NCBI RefSeq assembly: GCF_000968375.1
Contig: NZ_CP009933.1
Coordinates: 5,270,001 to 5,334,000, forward strand
Direction of reading: 5' to 3'
Source of the DNA: Clostridium scatologenes
GTDB lineage: Bacteria; Bacillota; Clostridia; Clostridiales; Clostridiaceae
Length of the DNA stretch: 64,000 nucleotides
Each line of letters starts with the position of its first letter. Within the stretch, counting starts at the first letter, position 1. Shown piece by piece: positions 46,341-56,800 of this stretch. Below the pieces are notes generated by a model. The model did not search any database. It was given only the letters and a program-made list of their open reading frames with translations, and had not been told where the DNA came from. Made by a program: the position numbers and the translations under genes.

Positions 46341-46560
46341 AAAGAGAACGTTTTTTTTGTAATAATTCTTCTAATTTATTAATACGTTGGTTTAATTCGT
46401 TTATTTCTTCTTCAAATTTCTTTACTGTAGTACCTGATAAATGAATACCTGTCTGACCTAGTACAAGTGATCTTTCTTCTTTTGTATCTTCAAGATCATC
46501 TTTAATGTTTTCAAGTTCTTTTTCTAATTCAAGAATACTCATATTTTGGAAATTATTCAT
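46339..46560 (-). CDS. Small coiled-coil protein, unknown
   Basis: The 73-residue protein is a charged helical hairpin: MSILELEKELENIKDDLEDT, a central GQTGIHLSGTTVKK turn and INELNQRINKLEEL. The centre, with Gly, Thr and His, may be a conserved turn rather than a catalytic site. ATG 46560 has AAGGAG nine bases upstream; a longer frame begins 57 bases earlier without a site. Function unknown. Confidence 0.65.
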   Translation of the reverse strand: MNNFQNMSILELEKELENIKDDLEDTKEERSLVLGQTGIHLSGTTVKKFEEEINELNQRINKLEELLQKKRSL

Positions 46561-47193
46561 TATGATATTCACTCCTTTTAACATTATTACTAAATCATAG
46601 AATTTTATGAACTTCAATTTATGATTAAATTATACTATACTTATAAATACTATACAATAAATTAGTAGAATTGTAAGTTAATTTGTTAAAAATACATCTG
46701 ACATTATAGGAAAATTAAATAATGACGGTTAACAGAAAAATGTTAATGTGATAGTAATAAAACATCTTGCTAAATGTCAGGTATTTTATTCATAAAATGT
46801 TTTAAAAATATACACTAACAAGTAACAAATATAACACAAAATCGTAACAATTACCTTATATAATAATAATTGTCCTAAGGATATAAACCTTAGAGGAAGA
46901 ACTGAAAGAATATAATAAGTCCCCCTTATTATATATATTTTGTTTTAAATAAGCACTGGTGAATAGCATTAGTGCTTATTTAAGTTTATACTTAATATTT
47001 ATTTTGAAATTTTTAGTAAAGCTATAGTTAGAATCTTAGCATATAAATAATACTTAAAGAATTCTACATAGAAATGAAATAGTATACGAAAATTTTATAG
47101 GTAAGTATGAAGTACATGGATATAAAATAAAATGTTCAAATAAATTGCACACTTAAGACTTGTCAACATAAAATTAAATAGGAGGTGATTTAT
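46561..47193 (+). ncRNA. Non-coding stretch with three successive hairpins, possible small RNA
   Basis: No gene is seen. At 46875-46893 CTAAGG pairs with CCTTAG. At 46910-46934 AATATAATAAG pairs with CTTATTATAT around loop TCCCC, followed by ATATTTTGTTTT. At 46948-46982 AATAAGCACT pairs with AGTGCTTATT. A C-rich loop can pair with ribosome binding sites, as in several Gram-positive small RNAs. This is a candidate only. Confidence 0.35.
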
Positions 47194-48423
47194 ATGAAAG
47201 GCATAGATATTTATGAAGGTGATAATATCCAGGACTGGAATGATGTTAAAAATGCAGGTATAGAGGTTGTAATACAAAAGGCTTCCCAAGGTACAAGCCA
47301 TGTAGATAGTTTATTACAATATAGATATCCAAGAATAAAAGATGCTGGTCTTAAGATAGGGTTTTATCATTTTGCACAATATAATTCAACAAATCCTATT
47401 GCAGAAGCCCAACATTTTTTATCAACTATTGCTGGATTAGAGAGTGATACAGTTTTGTGGTTAGATATAGAAATTGATGATAAATGGGATAAACAAGTTG
47501 CTATTAATTACGCTAACACATTTATTGATTATGTAAGAAATCAAGGTCATGAAATTGGTATATATACAGGTGACAACTTTTTTCATGCATATCTTGAAAA
47601 CAATATACCTAGTATACCTTTATGGATTGCAAGTTATGGTAGGCAGCCAAACTTATATCCAGACAATGCTTCATGGCAATATACAGATCAAGGGCAACTA
47701 AATGGAATAGTTGGAAATGTGGACTTAGATTATTTTATAGATAATATTTTTATTGGACAGGAAACTAATCGAAAAAAGAAAATTGCCCCTAAATATGATG
47801 AAACTATTCCCGAAAGTATTATATATTATCAAATTCCTAATATGCCATTTTACTTTGAGAAACGCGAGGATAAAGGGATGGGGATACATTTAGATAGGGG
47901 CAATTATATAACTATAAATAAAGGTTCTATAAGTGCTTATGTGAATGATAATAATGGGTATGGTGATTCTAATGTATTAATCGACGTAAAAGAAAATAAT
48001 TTTCTTACTTCTAAATATGATGAATCTGTTCCCGATGGAAATAATTATTATCAAATACCAGGAACAAATTTTTATTTTGAAAACAGAGAAGATGGTGGAC
48101 TTTCAATTCATATGGATAGAGGAAATTATATAACTATAAGAAAAGGTGAAATTGAAATAATCTGTAATGATAATAAAGGTCATTATTATTATAGAACTTT
48201 AATAAAAGCCAATAAAACTTCACCTGTTAAGTATGAAGAGAGTATACCAAAAGGGATAAATTATTATCAAATTCCTAATATGAACTTTTATATAGAAAAA
48301 AGAACAGATGGTGGTATGGGAATACATTTAGATAGAGGCAATTATATAACTATAAATAAAGGTTCTATAAGTGTTTTTGTAAATGACAATAATGGTAATA
48401 ATAATATAAAAAAGATATTATAA
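47194..48423 (+). CDS. GH25 lysozyme with three novel C-terminal repeats
   Basis: The 409-residue protein has a GH25 (Cellosyl/LytC-type) muramidase domain (about 1-190), beginning KGIDIYEGDNIQDWNDVK with catalytic region VLWLDIEID and WIASYGRQPNLYP. It lacks a signal peptide, as many phage-type endolysins do. Three repeats of about 65 residues follow. Each has YYQIPxxxFYxExRxDxGxxIHxDRGNYITIxKG and starts at about 200, 272 and 343. They probably bind a wall or surface ligand; I do not recognise the family. ATG 47194 is six bases from AGGAGGTG. Confidence 0.85.
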   Translation: MKGIDIYEGDNIQDWNDVKNAGIEVVIQKASQGTSHVDSLLQYRYPRIKDAGLKIGFYHFAQYNSTNPIAEAQHFLSTIAGLESDTVLWLDIEIDDKWDKQVAINYANTFIDYVRNQGHEIGIYTGDNFFHAYLENNIPSIPLWIASYGRQPNLYPDNASWQYTDQGQLNGIVGNVDLDYFIDNIFIGQETNRKKKIAPKYDETIPESIIYYQIPNMPFYFEKREDKGMGIHLDRGNYITINKGSISAYVNDNNGYGDSNVLIDVKENNFLTSKYDESVPDGNNYYQIPGTNFYFENREDGGLSIHMDRGNYITIRKGEIEIICNDNKGHYYYRTLIKANKTSPVKYEESIPKGINYYQIPNMNFYIEKRTDGGMGIHLDRGNYITINKGSISVFVNDNNGNNNIKKIL

Positions 48424-48427
48424 AAGC

Positions 48428-48452
48428 AAGGGAGTCTTAAAGGCTCTCTTTT
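48428..48452 (+). terminator. Terminator after the lysozyme gene
   Basis: AAGGGAGTCTT and AGGCTCTCTT form an imperfect stem followed by TT; moderately convincing. Confidence 0.5.
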
Positions 48453-49162
48453 AACTTATAAAAAATAAAATTTTGAAGGATGTTTTTATATTAATTGTCT
48501 AAATCTTTTTGGAAACTGAGATTTTGTTTTATTTTTTTATTGTTGTTAGAGGTATTTTTGATCATTATACAATGTGTTAGCATGTTGTTCACCTCACCTG
48601 TATAACATTTTTCGGCAATCAGTGTTAGATAGGATTTACCTTTGACTAAGTTCCACAAAGCCAATCTATAATGAATCACTGATGTATTGATATTTTTCCT
48701 GTTTTTGATGAAATTAATGATATTGTAAATGTTAATGAGATTAATAAAATGCAAGAAATGAATGATTAAAACCAAGAAAATATAGTGTGATTTAGAAATA
48801 TAGTGAAAAATTATAGTATAAAGTATTTTAATAAAAATTGTTAATAAGTAATTTTTTATTTGAATTTGAAGTATTATTAGAAAACAATTTTAATTTTAAT
48901 GATAAATGTGTTTGTGAAAATGTATAATAAAATCTTTATTAAGGAGAGTAATTATGCGATTTAACAATGTTTTAAATTGATATTTTTTATTGAAACAAAA
49001 ATGTAAAAGAATATTAAATTATTCTGAAAAATGAATATATTACAACAAATTTGTTCTTAATTATACCATAATGGGTATAATTTGACAAATATGTAAAAAT
49101 ACATTATCATTTAATTGTATTAAATATCAATATTTTACAAAATATGAAAGGGGATAAAAGTT
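48453..49162. other. 710-base stretch without a convincing gene
   Basis: Only weak signals. On the minus strand a short open frame (48491-48583, 30 codons starting MLTHCIMIKNTSNNN) follows AGGTGAGGTG. On the plus strand, TAAGGAG precedes ATG 48954 with nine codons before a stop. Both could be gene remnants. Confidence 0.3.
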
Positions 49163-49984
49163 ATGAAATCAAAAAAGATAATAGCTAGTTTAATGGCATT
49201 GTCAATTATTGGGTCAAGCAGTGTAGTATTAGGAGGAAATGTTAAAGCAGCATCAGTGAAATCTAATCAGCCTGTTCAAAGATCTATAGATGTGAAAGAA
49301 AACTTGAAATCTCAAGTTAATGTTAATTCTATAATACCTATTAATCAAAAATTTTCAGTTTATTATGAGTTTCCTGGTGGTGTAATTCATGAAGTGGAAG
49401 AGTATATTAGAGATTGTGCAAGAAAAAATGTATCACCTAATTCAGATGGAATTAGAAGTGTATTAATTGAAAATGGAGTAAGCAAAAACGTTGCCAATAA
49501 TATTTCTTATAGTTTATTAAGTTTGGCTTCAAAAGCTATACCTAAAAGTACAGATAGAGCATATTTAGAATCATGGTTTGTAGATGCTTTTGCCGATAAT
49601 ATTAGTGGTTCTTCTAAATATGTAATGTTAACTAATGGAGATGGTGAGTTTTGTTTAGCACATATAAATGCACCAAACAAAAATTATTCTATATATGGAA
49701 TTTTAACTATTAAAGATATAGAAAATGTGTTGGAAACTATTAAGAAAAATCCTCATGATAAAAATGGGTCAGAGGCTTATATACAAAATTATTTACAAGA
49801 AATTGTTCTAAAAAGCAATTTAGTTCAAGATAAAGATATGGCAAGAAAAATAGGAAACAATCTTTATAACCTAATAGAATACAGAGATTATGTTATGAAC
49901 GATTTAAAAACAGCAAATGAAAATTTACTTGTTTTAATAAGTGATGACAATCAAAGAGTTACAATAACTCGCCAATCAAGATAA
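49163..49984 (+). CDS. Secreted protein of unknown function
   Basis: The 273-residue product has a clear signal peptide (1-31, MKSKKIIASLMALSIIGSSS to VKAA). The mature part has an all-helical core including EVEEYIRDCARKNVSPNSDG, NNISYSLLSLASKAIPKS and a C-terminal segment with a Gly-Ser-Glu-Ala-Tyr region. I recognise no domain. GGGGATA lies before the ATG. A terminator follows. It heads a region with decayed genes, so it may belong to a mobile or variable locus. Confidence 0.75.
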   Translation: MKSKKIIASLMALSIIGSSSVVLGGNVKAASVKSNQPVQRSIDVKENLKSQVNVNSIIPINQKFSVYYEFPGGVIHEVEEYIRDCARKNVSPNSDGIRSVLIENGVSKNVANNISYSLLSLASKAIPKSTDRAYLESWFVDAFADNISGSSKYVMLTNGDGEFCLAHINAPNKNYSIYGILTIKDIENVLETIKKNPHDKNGSEAYIQNYLQEIVLKSNLVQDKDMARKIGNNLYNLIEYRDYVMNDLKTANENLLVLISDDNQRVTITRQSR

Positions 49985-49991
49985 AATTATT

Positions 49992-50023
49992 AAAAGAGTT
50001 TGAACTTAGTTCAAGCTCTTTTT
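49992..50023 (+). terminator. Rho-independent terminator
   Basis: AAAAGAGTTTGAAC, loop TTA, GTTCAAGCTCTTTTT. Confidence 0.85.
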
Positions 50024-50220
50024 AAATTTAAAAAAAGTGATTTAGTATAATAGTGATAGAAAATATAAAGCAAGTGATTTTGCAGAGTTTTTCAATAGTT
50101 ACTAATGATATGTTTCCTAATCAAATACAAATTTACAAGTAGTAACAAATAGCAATAAATATGATAGTAACCGTTAAACCAGGTAAGACTTAGATTAATG
50201 GTTATGTTTATATTAACACA

Positions 50221-50534
50221 GATAATTTGATATTAAATGTAGATGTAACTGATGGAGTACTTAATAGAATTAACAGAATAGTTATAAAACTGGATTTTTT
50301 TAATAGAGAGATTAAGACTAGTATAAAAAAGGCATATTTACTAGTAATCTAGTAGCCCTTGAACTTCAAAGAGGTGCAGATACTTATATTGGCGAAGAAG
50401 CTATAAGTATAATTCAATCTAATATAATAGATTTAAGAATGAATACCAATTTGTGTGGGTGGGTAAATTCACTTCTACAAGTGGATAGAACAGCAATTAA
50501 GACATATTTTTCTTATTATATAAATCAATCATAA
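50221..50534 (+). pseudogene. Decayed open frame, unknown gene
   Basis: Two pieces in different frames: about 50225-50352 (…LNVDVTDGVLNRINRIVIKLDFF) and 50331-50534, 68 codons (GIFTSNLVALELQRGADTYI…FSYYINQS, stop at 50532). No start codon with a ribosome site is near. The end of this piece and its 3' flank match 52234-52309, so it is part of a duplicated locus. Confidence 0.4.
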
Positions 50535-50977
50535 TAAAAAGTCATTTCTAAAAGGTATAGCTTTTTAAGTTGTATTGAAAAACTTATATGATCTAACTTA
50601 AACACAAAGAATCGGATATAATTTTATGAATAAGGATTTCCAAGAATTTATTAAGAGATGTTTTCAATTAGCTAAAGATTTATTAATTTAAGTCTTTTTT
50701 ATTATAAAATTTTTATACTTTCTTTTTTAAACTACATTTTTCAAAAATTATTGCATAAATATCATTGAAGATAAAGATTTAGTTAATACTATAGTTTTTA
50801 AAGTAACAATTAGTGTATGTTCTGCTTAGTTAGGATGAATTTACTTACTTGTCCAACAATTACATTTGTCAAGTTTACATTCATATGATAATGTTTTATT
50901 GTACTCTAAAATAGGAGTATTAAATGGATATAAAATAACATTAAACATATTTGAGTATAATTGGGAGGAGATTGAGC

Positions 50978-51439
50978 ATGAATAAGTTTAAAAAGGTAAG
51001 TATAGTTACAGCATTAGTAGGTGGAATATTTTTAGGAGCAGGACAAGTTTATGCAACATCAATAAATTCTAATATAATAAATTTAATTCAAAATGGTATT
51101 TCATCTATAAAACAACATTTATTGGGACAAGCTGATACAGATGTGAATAGCAATTTAAATAAATATAAGGAAGATATTAGAAATTATATTAATTCGAAAA
51201 GTATTGAAACTGTTAAAGACTTGCAAAATTACGAGAAGAGTGAAAGTAGTAGGTCTGATAAGGAATTGAAAGATTATACAGAAAATTTAAAGAAAGAAAC
51301 TAGTGCTGCTATTGATAATGAGAAATCAAAAGCAAAAAAAGAAATAACAGATAAAGTTAACAGTAAAATTCAATCTTCTCAGAATGATATTGAAAAACAG
51401 TTAGAAGATGGCATTAAAGATCAATTGAAGATAAAGTAA
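50978..51439 (+). CDS. Secreted helical protein of unknown function
   Basis: The 153-residue product has a signal peptide (1-26, NKFKKVSIVTALVGGIFLG, ending VYA) and a long amphipathic, Lys/Glu-rich helical region (about 40-153) resembling a coiled coil, for example DKELKDYTENLKKETSAA. Family not recognised. ATG 50978 follows GGGAGGAG; a TTG-led longer frame is less likely. It may attach to the cell surface or act as a scaffold; nothing nearby defines a role. Confidence 0.7.
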   Translation: MNKFKKVSIVTALVGGIFLGAGQVYATSINSNIINLIQNGISSIKQHLLGQADTDVNSNLNKYKEDIRNYINSKSIETVKDLQNYEKSESSRSDKELKDYTENLKKETSAAIDNEKSKAKKEITDKVNSKIQSSQNDIEKQLEDGIKDQLKIK

Positions 51440-51549
51440 CTTCGTATTATATAGAAAGCTTATGTAAATTAAGTCATAATAGTGGTTACAAGTATATAAA
51501 AAGAATGTTAGAAATATTATGTGACTATGTTATAAAAATTATATAATAA

Positions 51550-51599
51550 AAAAGAGTAGATAATGAGATTTGGATGGTTCTCAATTATTTCTACTCTTT
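51550..51599. terminator. Long terminator-like hairpin
   Basis: AAAGAGTAGA-TAATGAGA (from 51550) pairs with TCTCAATTA-TTCTACTCTTT (to 51599), an 18-bp stem around a 9-base loop. It can end transcription from either side. Confidence 0.75.
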
Positions 51600-51836
51600 C
51601 TTATTGTGTTGATATATTAATTGATGGTATAAAAGTTCCTTAGTGGTTTTATTATAAATTTAGTAAATGAAATTGTAAACAAGTAAATTGTGGTAATAAA
51701 ATATGACTAGAAATAATCTTGATATCTTATTTATTTCTTTATACAGAAGGTGCTGTATGAATTATGATAAAATAGTATTATTTACCATTATCCATGAAGC
51801 TTTATAAATAGTTATTTGTAAATAGAAAAATTATAT

Positions 51837-51873
51837 AAAATAAAGACTGAAGTTTACTTAATCTTTATTTTTG
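51837..51873 (+). terminator. Hairpin before the 51.9 kb gene remnant
   Basis: AAAATAAAGA and TCTTTATTTTT form a stem followed by a U-rich end. The preceding 240 bases contain no convincing gene. Confidence 0.5.
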
Positions 51874-51945
51874 TACTAATAAATGGTAATATTGAATTAT
51901 AATCGTAATCTTATGTGAAATAAACAATTAAGAGGTATTTGTAAG

Positions 51946-52185
51946 ATGGAAATGAAAGATTTTATACTTAATGGAGATATATTATCATTACAAGTAAAAA
52001 TTAATGGAGACAATTATAGATTTTTGGTTAGATGGAAAATGCCTCAGAAACCTTATGATGAAACTTGGAAACTTGAAGGATACATTAACGTAGTAACTGG
52101 CGAAAAAGATTTAACAGAAGAATAAGTTAATAAATTTATAGATACGATAAATGCAAGATGGAATTGGAATGTATCAGATTCTTAA
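51946..52185 (+). pseudogene. Small gene broken by an in-frame stop codon
   Basis: ATG 51946 follows AGAGGTATTTGTAAG and reads 59 codons (MEMKDFILNGDILSLQVKIN… ending TGEKDLTEE). After TAA 52123-52125 the same frame stays open for 19 more codons (VNKFIDTINARWNWNVSDS). The second part continues the pattern of acidic helices, so the stop is probably a mutation of a GAA or CAA codon. It may still make a 59-residue protein. Function unknown. Confidence 0.5.
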
Positions 52186-53064
52186 AAGCAAAATGTGTGA
52201 AATAATACTATATGTATAAGTTTTGATACAGAATTTTCTTATTATATGAATTAAGAACAATAGGAAGCTATTACCTAAAGGTATAGCTTTTTTTATGTTT
52301 TACTGGAAAGGTTAGAAAAATTATTTTCTTTGCAGAAAACTATGCTATTTAAAAAAGAGTGATTAAACATAGAAAATCATTTGTATAGCATACTACTTAA
52401 AAAATATATGTAATTCTAGAGGTACTAATGATTACAAGTGTACATACAAAAGTTTAAAAAGATTATGAGAGTTACTAAAAAATATTGAAGGTAAATTTTT
52501 AGTGATTTTTAACTCTTAAACTCAGTAATATCAAGGATTATAGAAAGAACATGTAATAATTTACCGATAGGAATTAGTATGCTTTTATGTGTTGGAGGAC
52601 ATCGGGAGGACCAAAAATAGTGTATGGATATTAGGTAAATACTTGTTTTATGAATATAAGGATTTTAAAAGTAAATTAAATTTTACTAGTGAAAATATAT
52701 CATAGAGTATATAATTTCTTAGTATAGGCAAAATTTTAATATAGATTATATATATTGATTGAAACAGATAGCTGTGAATTATAAAAAAGTAAATAAGCCT
52801 TATCAGAGAAAGTTTAATTTTAACATTTTGCAGACATTGTCTGCAAAATTGGATGAAAGTAGGAGCGAAACTTATTAGCAATTCTAGAATTTCAAAAGTT
52901 TTATTTTTATTATTAATATAGTCTTATGTGGTATGATTATGGTTAAGGATATTTATATACACTAGAATTTTGTAGAGAATGATAAAGTGGGTTTATTTAA
53001 GTATCTTTAAGAAAAAATATTTATTGAAATATATATAAAATTCTAATTTATAAAAGGTGATTAT
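52186..53064. other. 880-base AT-rich stretch, no gene; duplicated tail, terminator and palindrome
   Basis: A copy of the 3' flank of the 50.5 kb remnant is at 52234-52309, and a terminator (52265-52294, AGCTATTACCT/AGGTATAGCT then seven T). A perfect 23-bp palindrome lies at 52826-52848. Otherwise nothing is seen. Confidence 0.6.
52826..52848. promoter_or_regulatory. Perfect 23-bp palindrome
   Basis: TTTTGCAGACA-T-TGTCTGCAAAA. The length and perfection suit an operator or recombination core. It is 217 bases upstream of the fic start. No U tract follows, so it is not a terminator. Confidence 0.5.
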
Positions 53065-53799
53065 ATGATTAAAGAAACAGATAGAAAGAAAAAAATACTT
53101 GATAGTAAAAAGGCCATTTAATGAAGCTGCTGTCAAAAATTTAAAGCAATATTTTGATGTAGACCTTACATATAATTCAAATGCTATTGAAGGAAATACA
53201 CTTACAATTACAGAAACAAAAGTTATTCTTGAAGATGGTATCACTATAGGAAAAGGTAAATCGTTAAAGGAGCATCTTGAAGTTATAAATCATAAAGAGG
53301 CCATTGACTATGTTGAAGATATAGTAAATAGAAATATAGATATTGATCAAAATGTTATAAAAGATCTTCATTATATTATTTTAAAAAGTATAAATAATGA
53401 AAATGCAGGAAGATATAGAAGTGTTAATGTTCTTATAAGCGGTAGTAATAACAGACCACCAGAACATTTTTTAGTTCCACAAGAAATGGATGATTTAATT
53501 AGGTGGTATGATGAAAATAAAAATAAACTACATCCAATAGCGCTTGCAGCTGAGTTCCATCATAAATTTACATTTATACATCCTTTATAGATGGCAATGG
53601 AAGATGTGGAAGATTGCTTATGAATTTAATCCTTATGAGAAATGGTTATCCAATTACGGTTATAAGAATGGAAGAGAGAAATGAATACATGAGTGCTCTT
53701 GAAAAAGCAAGTATTGAAAATGATCTTGAAGATTTTATTAATATTATAACTGAAGCTGTAAATAGAAGTTTGGATAAATATTTATATGTAATAGGATAA
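53065..53799 (+). pseudogene. Fic-family gene with two frameshifts
   Basis: The encoded Fic protein is in three pieces. ATG 53065 with AAAGGTGA starts MIKETDRKKKILDSK, and the frame must shift near 53110 (GTAAAAAGG) to continue RPFNEAAVKNLKQYF. The long piece carries NSNAIEGNTLTITET and ends FHHKFTFIHPL. One base is missing just at the Fic motif (around 53586), after which DGNGRCGRLLMN and the C-terminus follow. Merged, the catalytic motif is HPF-I-DGNGRCGR, so the protein would be an AMP transferase. As sequenced it is inactive. Both lesions are in homopolymers, so sequencing error or phase variation is possible. Confidence 0.85.
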
Positions 53800-53870
53800 A
53801 AAATCTTATAGTAAGGATGTTTTTAAAGAAATTTAACCTATGGAAGAAATTCTATTTATTGGAATAAGAA

Positions 53871-56800
53871 TTATGATATTTTGGTGTTAACTATAATTTC
53901 TGAATTATTCTTAGGATCAAAGTCAGATATGTAACCTTTGGATTTCAATTTTTTAATTAAATTTTTATTATATTCGCTATAGCTAATAATAACTTCAGTA
54001 TTAGTTTGCGATAAATTATTAAATTCACTAGATATTAAATTTAATAATTTAAAAGTATTTACTTCATCTATAAAGTCAATTTGACTTAGCAAAATGTCAA
54101 TCTTTATTTTATCCTCTAAATTAATAGTCATTAATTTAGATAATAAATTATCTTTCAATTCTGATGGTTCATTATTTATGATGAAGTCAACAATGCTATG
54201 GATTAATTCACTATTATTATCTAATAAGTTTATATTCATATTGTTTATAATAAAAAGTCTCTTGTCCCTGTCAACTGAATCATCTAATAGAGTTATTATA
54301 TCTTTTGAGTCTAAATTATATTTTGCATAATTCTCCATATACTCATCTATGTTTTTTTGGAGTAGTAATAAATGTTTCCATTCAAAATGTTCTTTTAAGG
54401 TGTTGTAATTAGATTCTGTTAATCCAATTATTCCATGTTCAATTATTATATCAATCCTTTCTGGTTTAACCTTTTCTAGAGCAATTGGTATTTTCTTATA
54501 AGGAATACTTTTTACAAGTTCTATAAAACAAGTTTCTGTCAAAGTTTCATTTAATATTATTTGATTTGAAAATAGAACTAAATTGTCATCATATTGTACT
54601 GATTCATCTTGGATATCTTGAATTTTGAATTTGGATAACTTATTATAAATTTCTTTTTTGTTTAAATACTTCTCAAGTATGCCATCTCCAAAATTAAATT
54701 TTTCATAATACTCAACTACATTATTCCAGCTAATATCTATTTTTTTATTTTCAATTAAAGTAGACCATAAGTCTAAATCTTTTATTTCATCAATGCTAGG
54801 GAAGATAATTGTTTCTTTTTGAATTATATGTTTTCTACTTTCTAATAATATAGCATTATTTTTTAATATTTGAATTAATGGTTCTTTTGATTCTTTAGTA
54901 TTACTATCTAATGCTAAAAATACATTTTCAATGTATTTATTAATGTTATTATTTATATATTCAATTAGGTTGCTACAGGAACTTTCAAGTATTGTAGTAT
55001 AGTTTGAAGTAGACAATTCTTTTAAAGTCTTACTGGACTTAGTTTCTATAATAAGTTCAATCATATGTATATTGATTACGTATAAATTATTTTTAACAAT
55101 AAATTCGAAAAGCTTATTATTATCATCTATTCCTTTATTTAAACATTCAAATTTAATATCTAATTTTATTAACAGGTCCTTTAGTTTTTCATATTTACTT
55201 TCATCATTTAGTAACTCTAAAAATTCAGATAGTTTAGAAATATATTCTGTAAATACATTATCTTTGTTCATTTCTAGTATATCTGTATTTTCGCCGAATT
55301 CTAGTATATGTTTTAAGTATAAATTGCTCTTTTCTATTGTAAGGTTACAGTGGTTTTGTATGTACTTCCACATATTAGGCCAATTGGAACATAAAGATTT
55401 TACAAATATATCAACATGGCTTTGTTTGCTTGTATAACCATCAATGAAGGAAAAACTTATCTCAGTTTCATTTGACAGTTGTTTTACTATTAACTCATAG
55501 CAATTTTCATATTTTTCAGTATCTGATTTGTTTTCTATAATAAAATCCAATAAGTTATAATTTAGAACGTATTTTTTTTCAAACCTATAATTACGAAGTT
55601 TTTTCATTATATTTTTAGGCTTGTCTAAAGATCTTCCAAATTCCATTTCTTTTTCATACATTACATTATGTATAAATTCGTTATCTTTTGGTGTTATAAT
55701 TCCTTCATAAAAATATGATATATATTCAGAATAACTCTCATCAATATAACCTTCTCTTATTAAAAATTTTAATAAATTTTCTTTTGACATATCATATTTA
55801 AAAATTTCATCTTTATTGTTATCATTTATTAAGTTTTTTAGCGGCTTTGAAGTTAAGAGATTAATTTCATTATGTTTGCTGTCAAGCTTTCTTTTTAGAT
55901 TTTCTAAAACATTTGGTTTTACATTTTCTTCCTTTAATTTAACGATTTTTTCCCTTTGTAGATATTCTTGCTTTTTTTCATTTAGCTTATTAAGTAATTC
56001 TGCATCTTGTATTGGGCTATAATAGCCATTGGCTAGTAATTTATAATTATTAGAGTTTAAAAATTCATTAAATCCTTGCTCAGAAGATAACTCCTTATAA
56101 GTATAAGATCGATCATTAATGCCAATATTATCGCTATTAACTATGTCTAAAATATACTTTGCGTATATATACCTTAGTTCAAATATTTTTTCTGCACATT
56201 CTTTTTTTTCATATTCTATTTGCAATTTCAGCTCTTTGCATTCTTCTTTTAGTTGAGGAACTCTACTTTCAATTAATTTATACTTATTTTTAAAAAGTTC
56301 ATAAACCATACCTTCGTCGTCCTGCAGTTTAGCAAAATCTGTTGGGTACATATTTTTATAAACAATAATTGATAATAGTTTAGTTGGATCTAATTCATTT
56401 TCATATTGATTATCAATATGTCTCAAATTTTCTTTGTAAATGATATACTCGTTAAATATATTATTTAATACCCTCCTATCGTTTATTAAGAATGATATAT
56501 CACTTATAAAGTCTTCATCTAATTTGATATTTAGTAAGTTAGCATCTTTAAATTTATCAATCATCAAATTACAAGCATTAGCTGAATTTACTACTTGTAC
56601 AACGGGTATAATAAAATCAAAAAACTTAGTCCTATTTTTATAGTGAAATTTATCATCTTTATTTTCAGCATTTGAAAATATTTCATCTTTTATTGCATAT
56701 ATAAATACCACTCTTCTATTAATTTGTTCAGAATTATTTATTAATAAATTAAGTTCTCTAAGTTTTGAAAAAATCTCTATATTGTTAAATCTATCTAAAT

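Noticed and set aside
48491..48775. 94-codon minus-strand open frame
   Set aside because: Composition is AT-rich background in the first half with no site at its start; only the last 30 codons have a ribosome site and even those are doubtful.
52648..52881. 77-codon minus-strand open frame spanning the palindrome
   Set aside because: Hydrophobic background translation of AT-rich DNA, no ribosome site.
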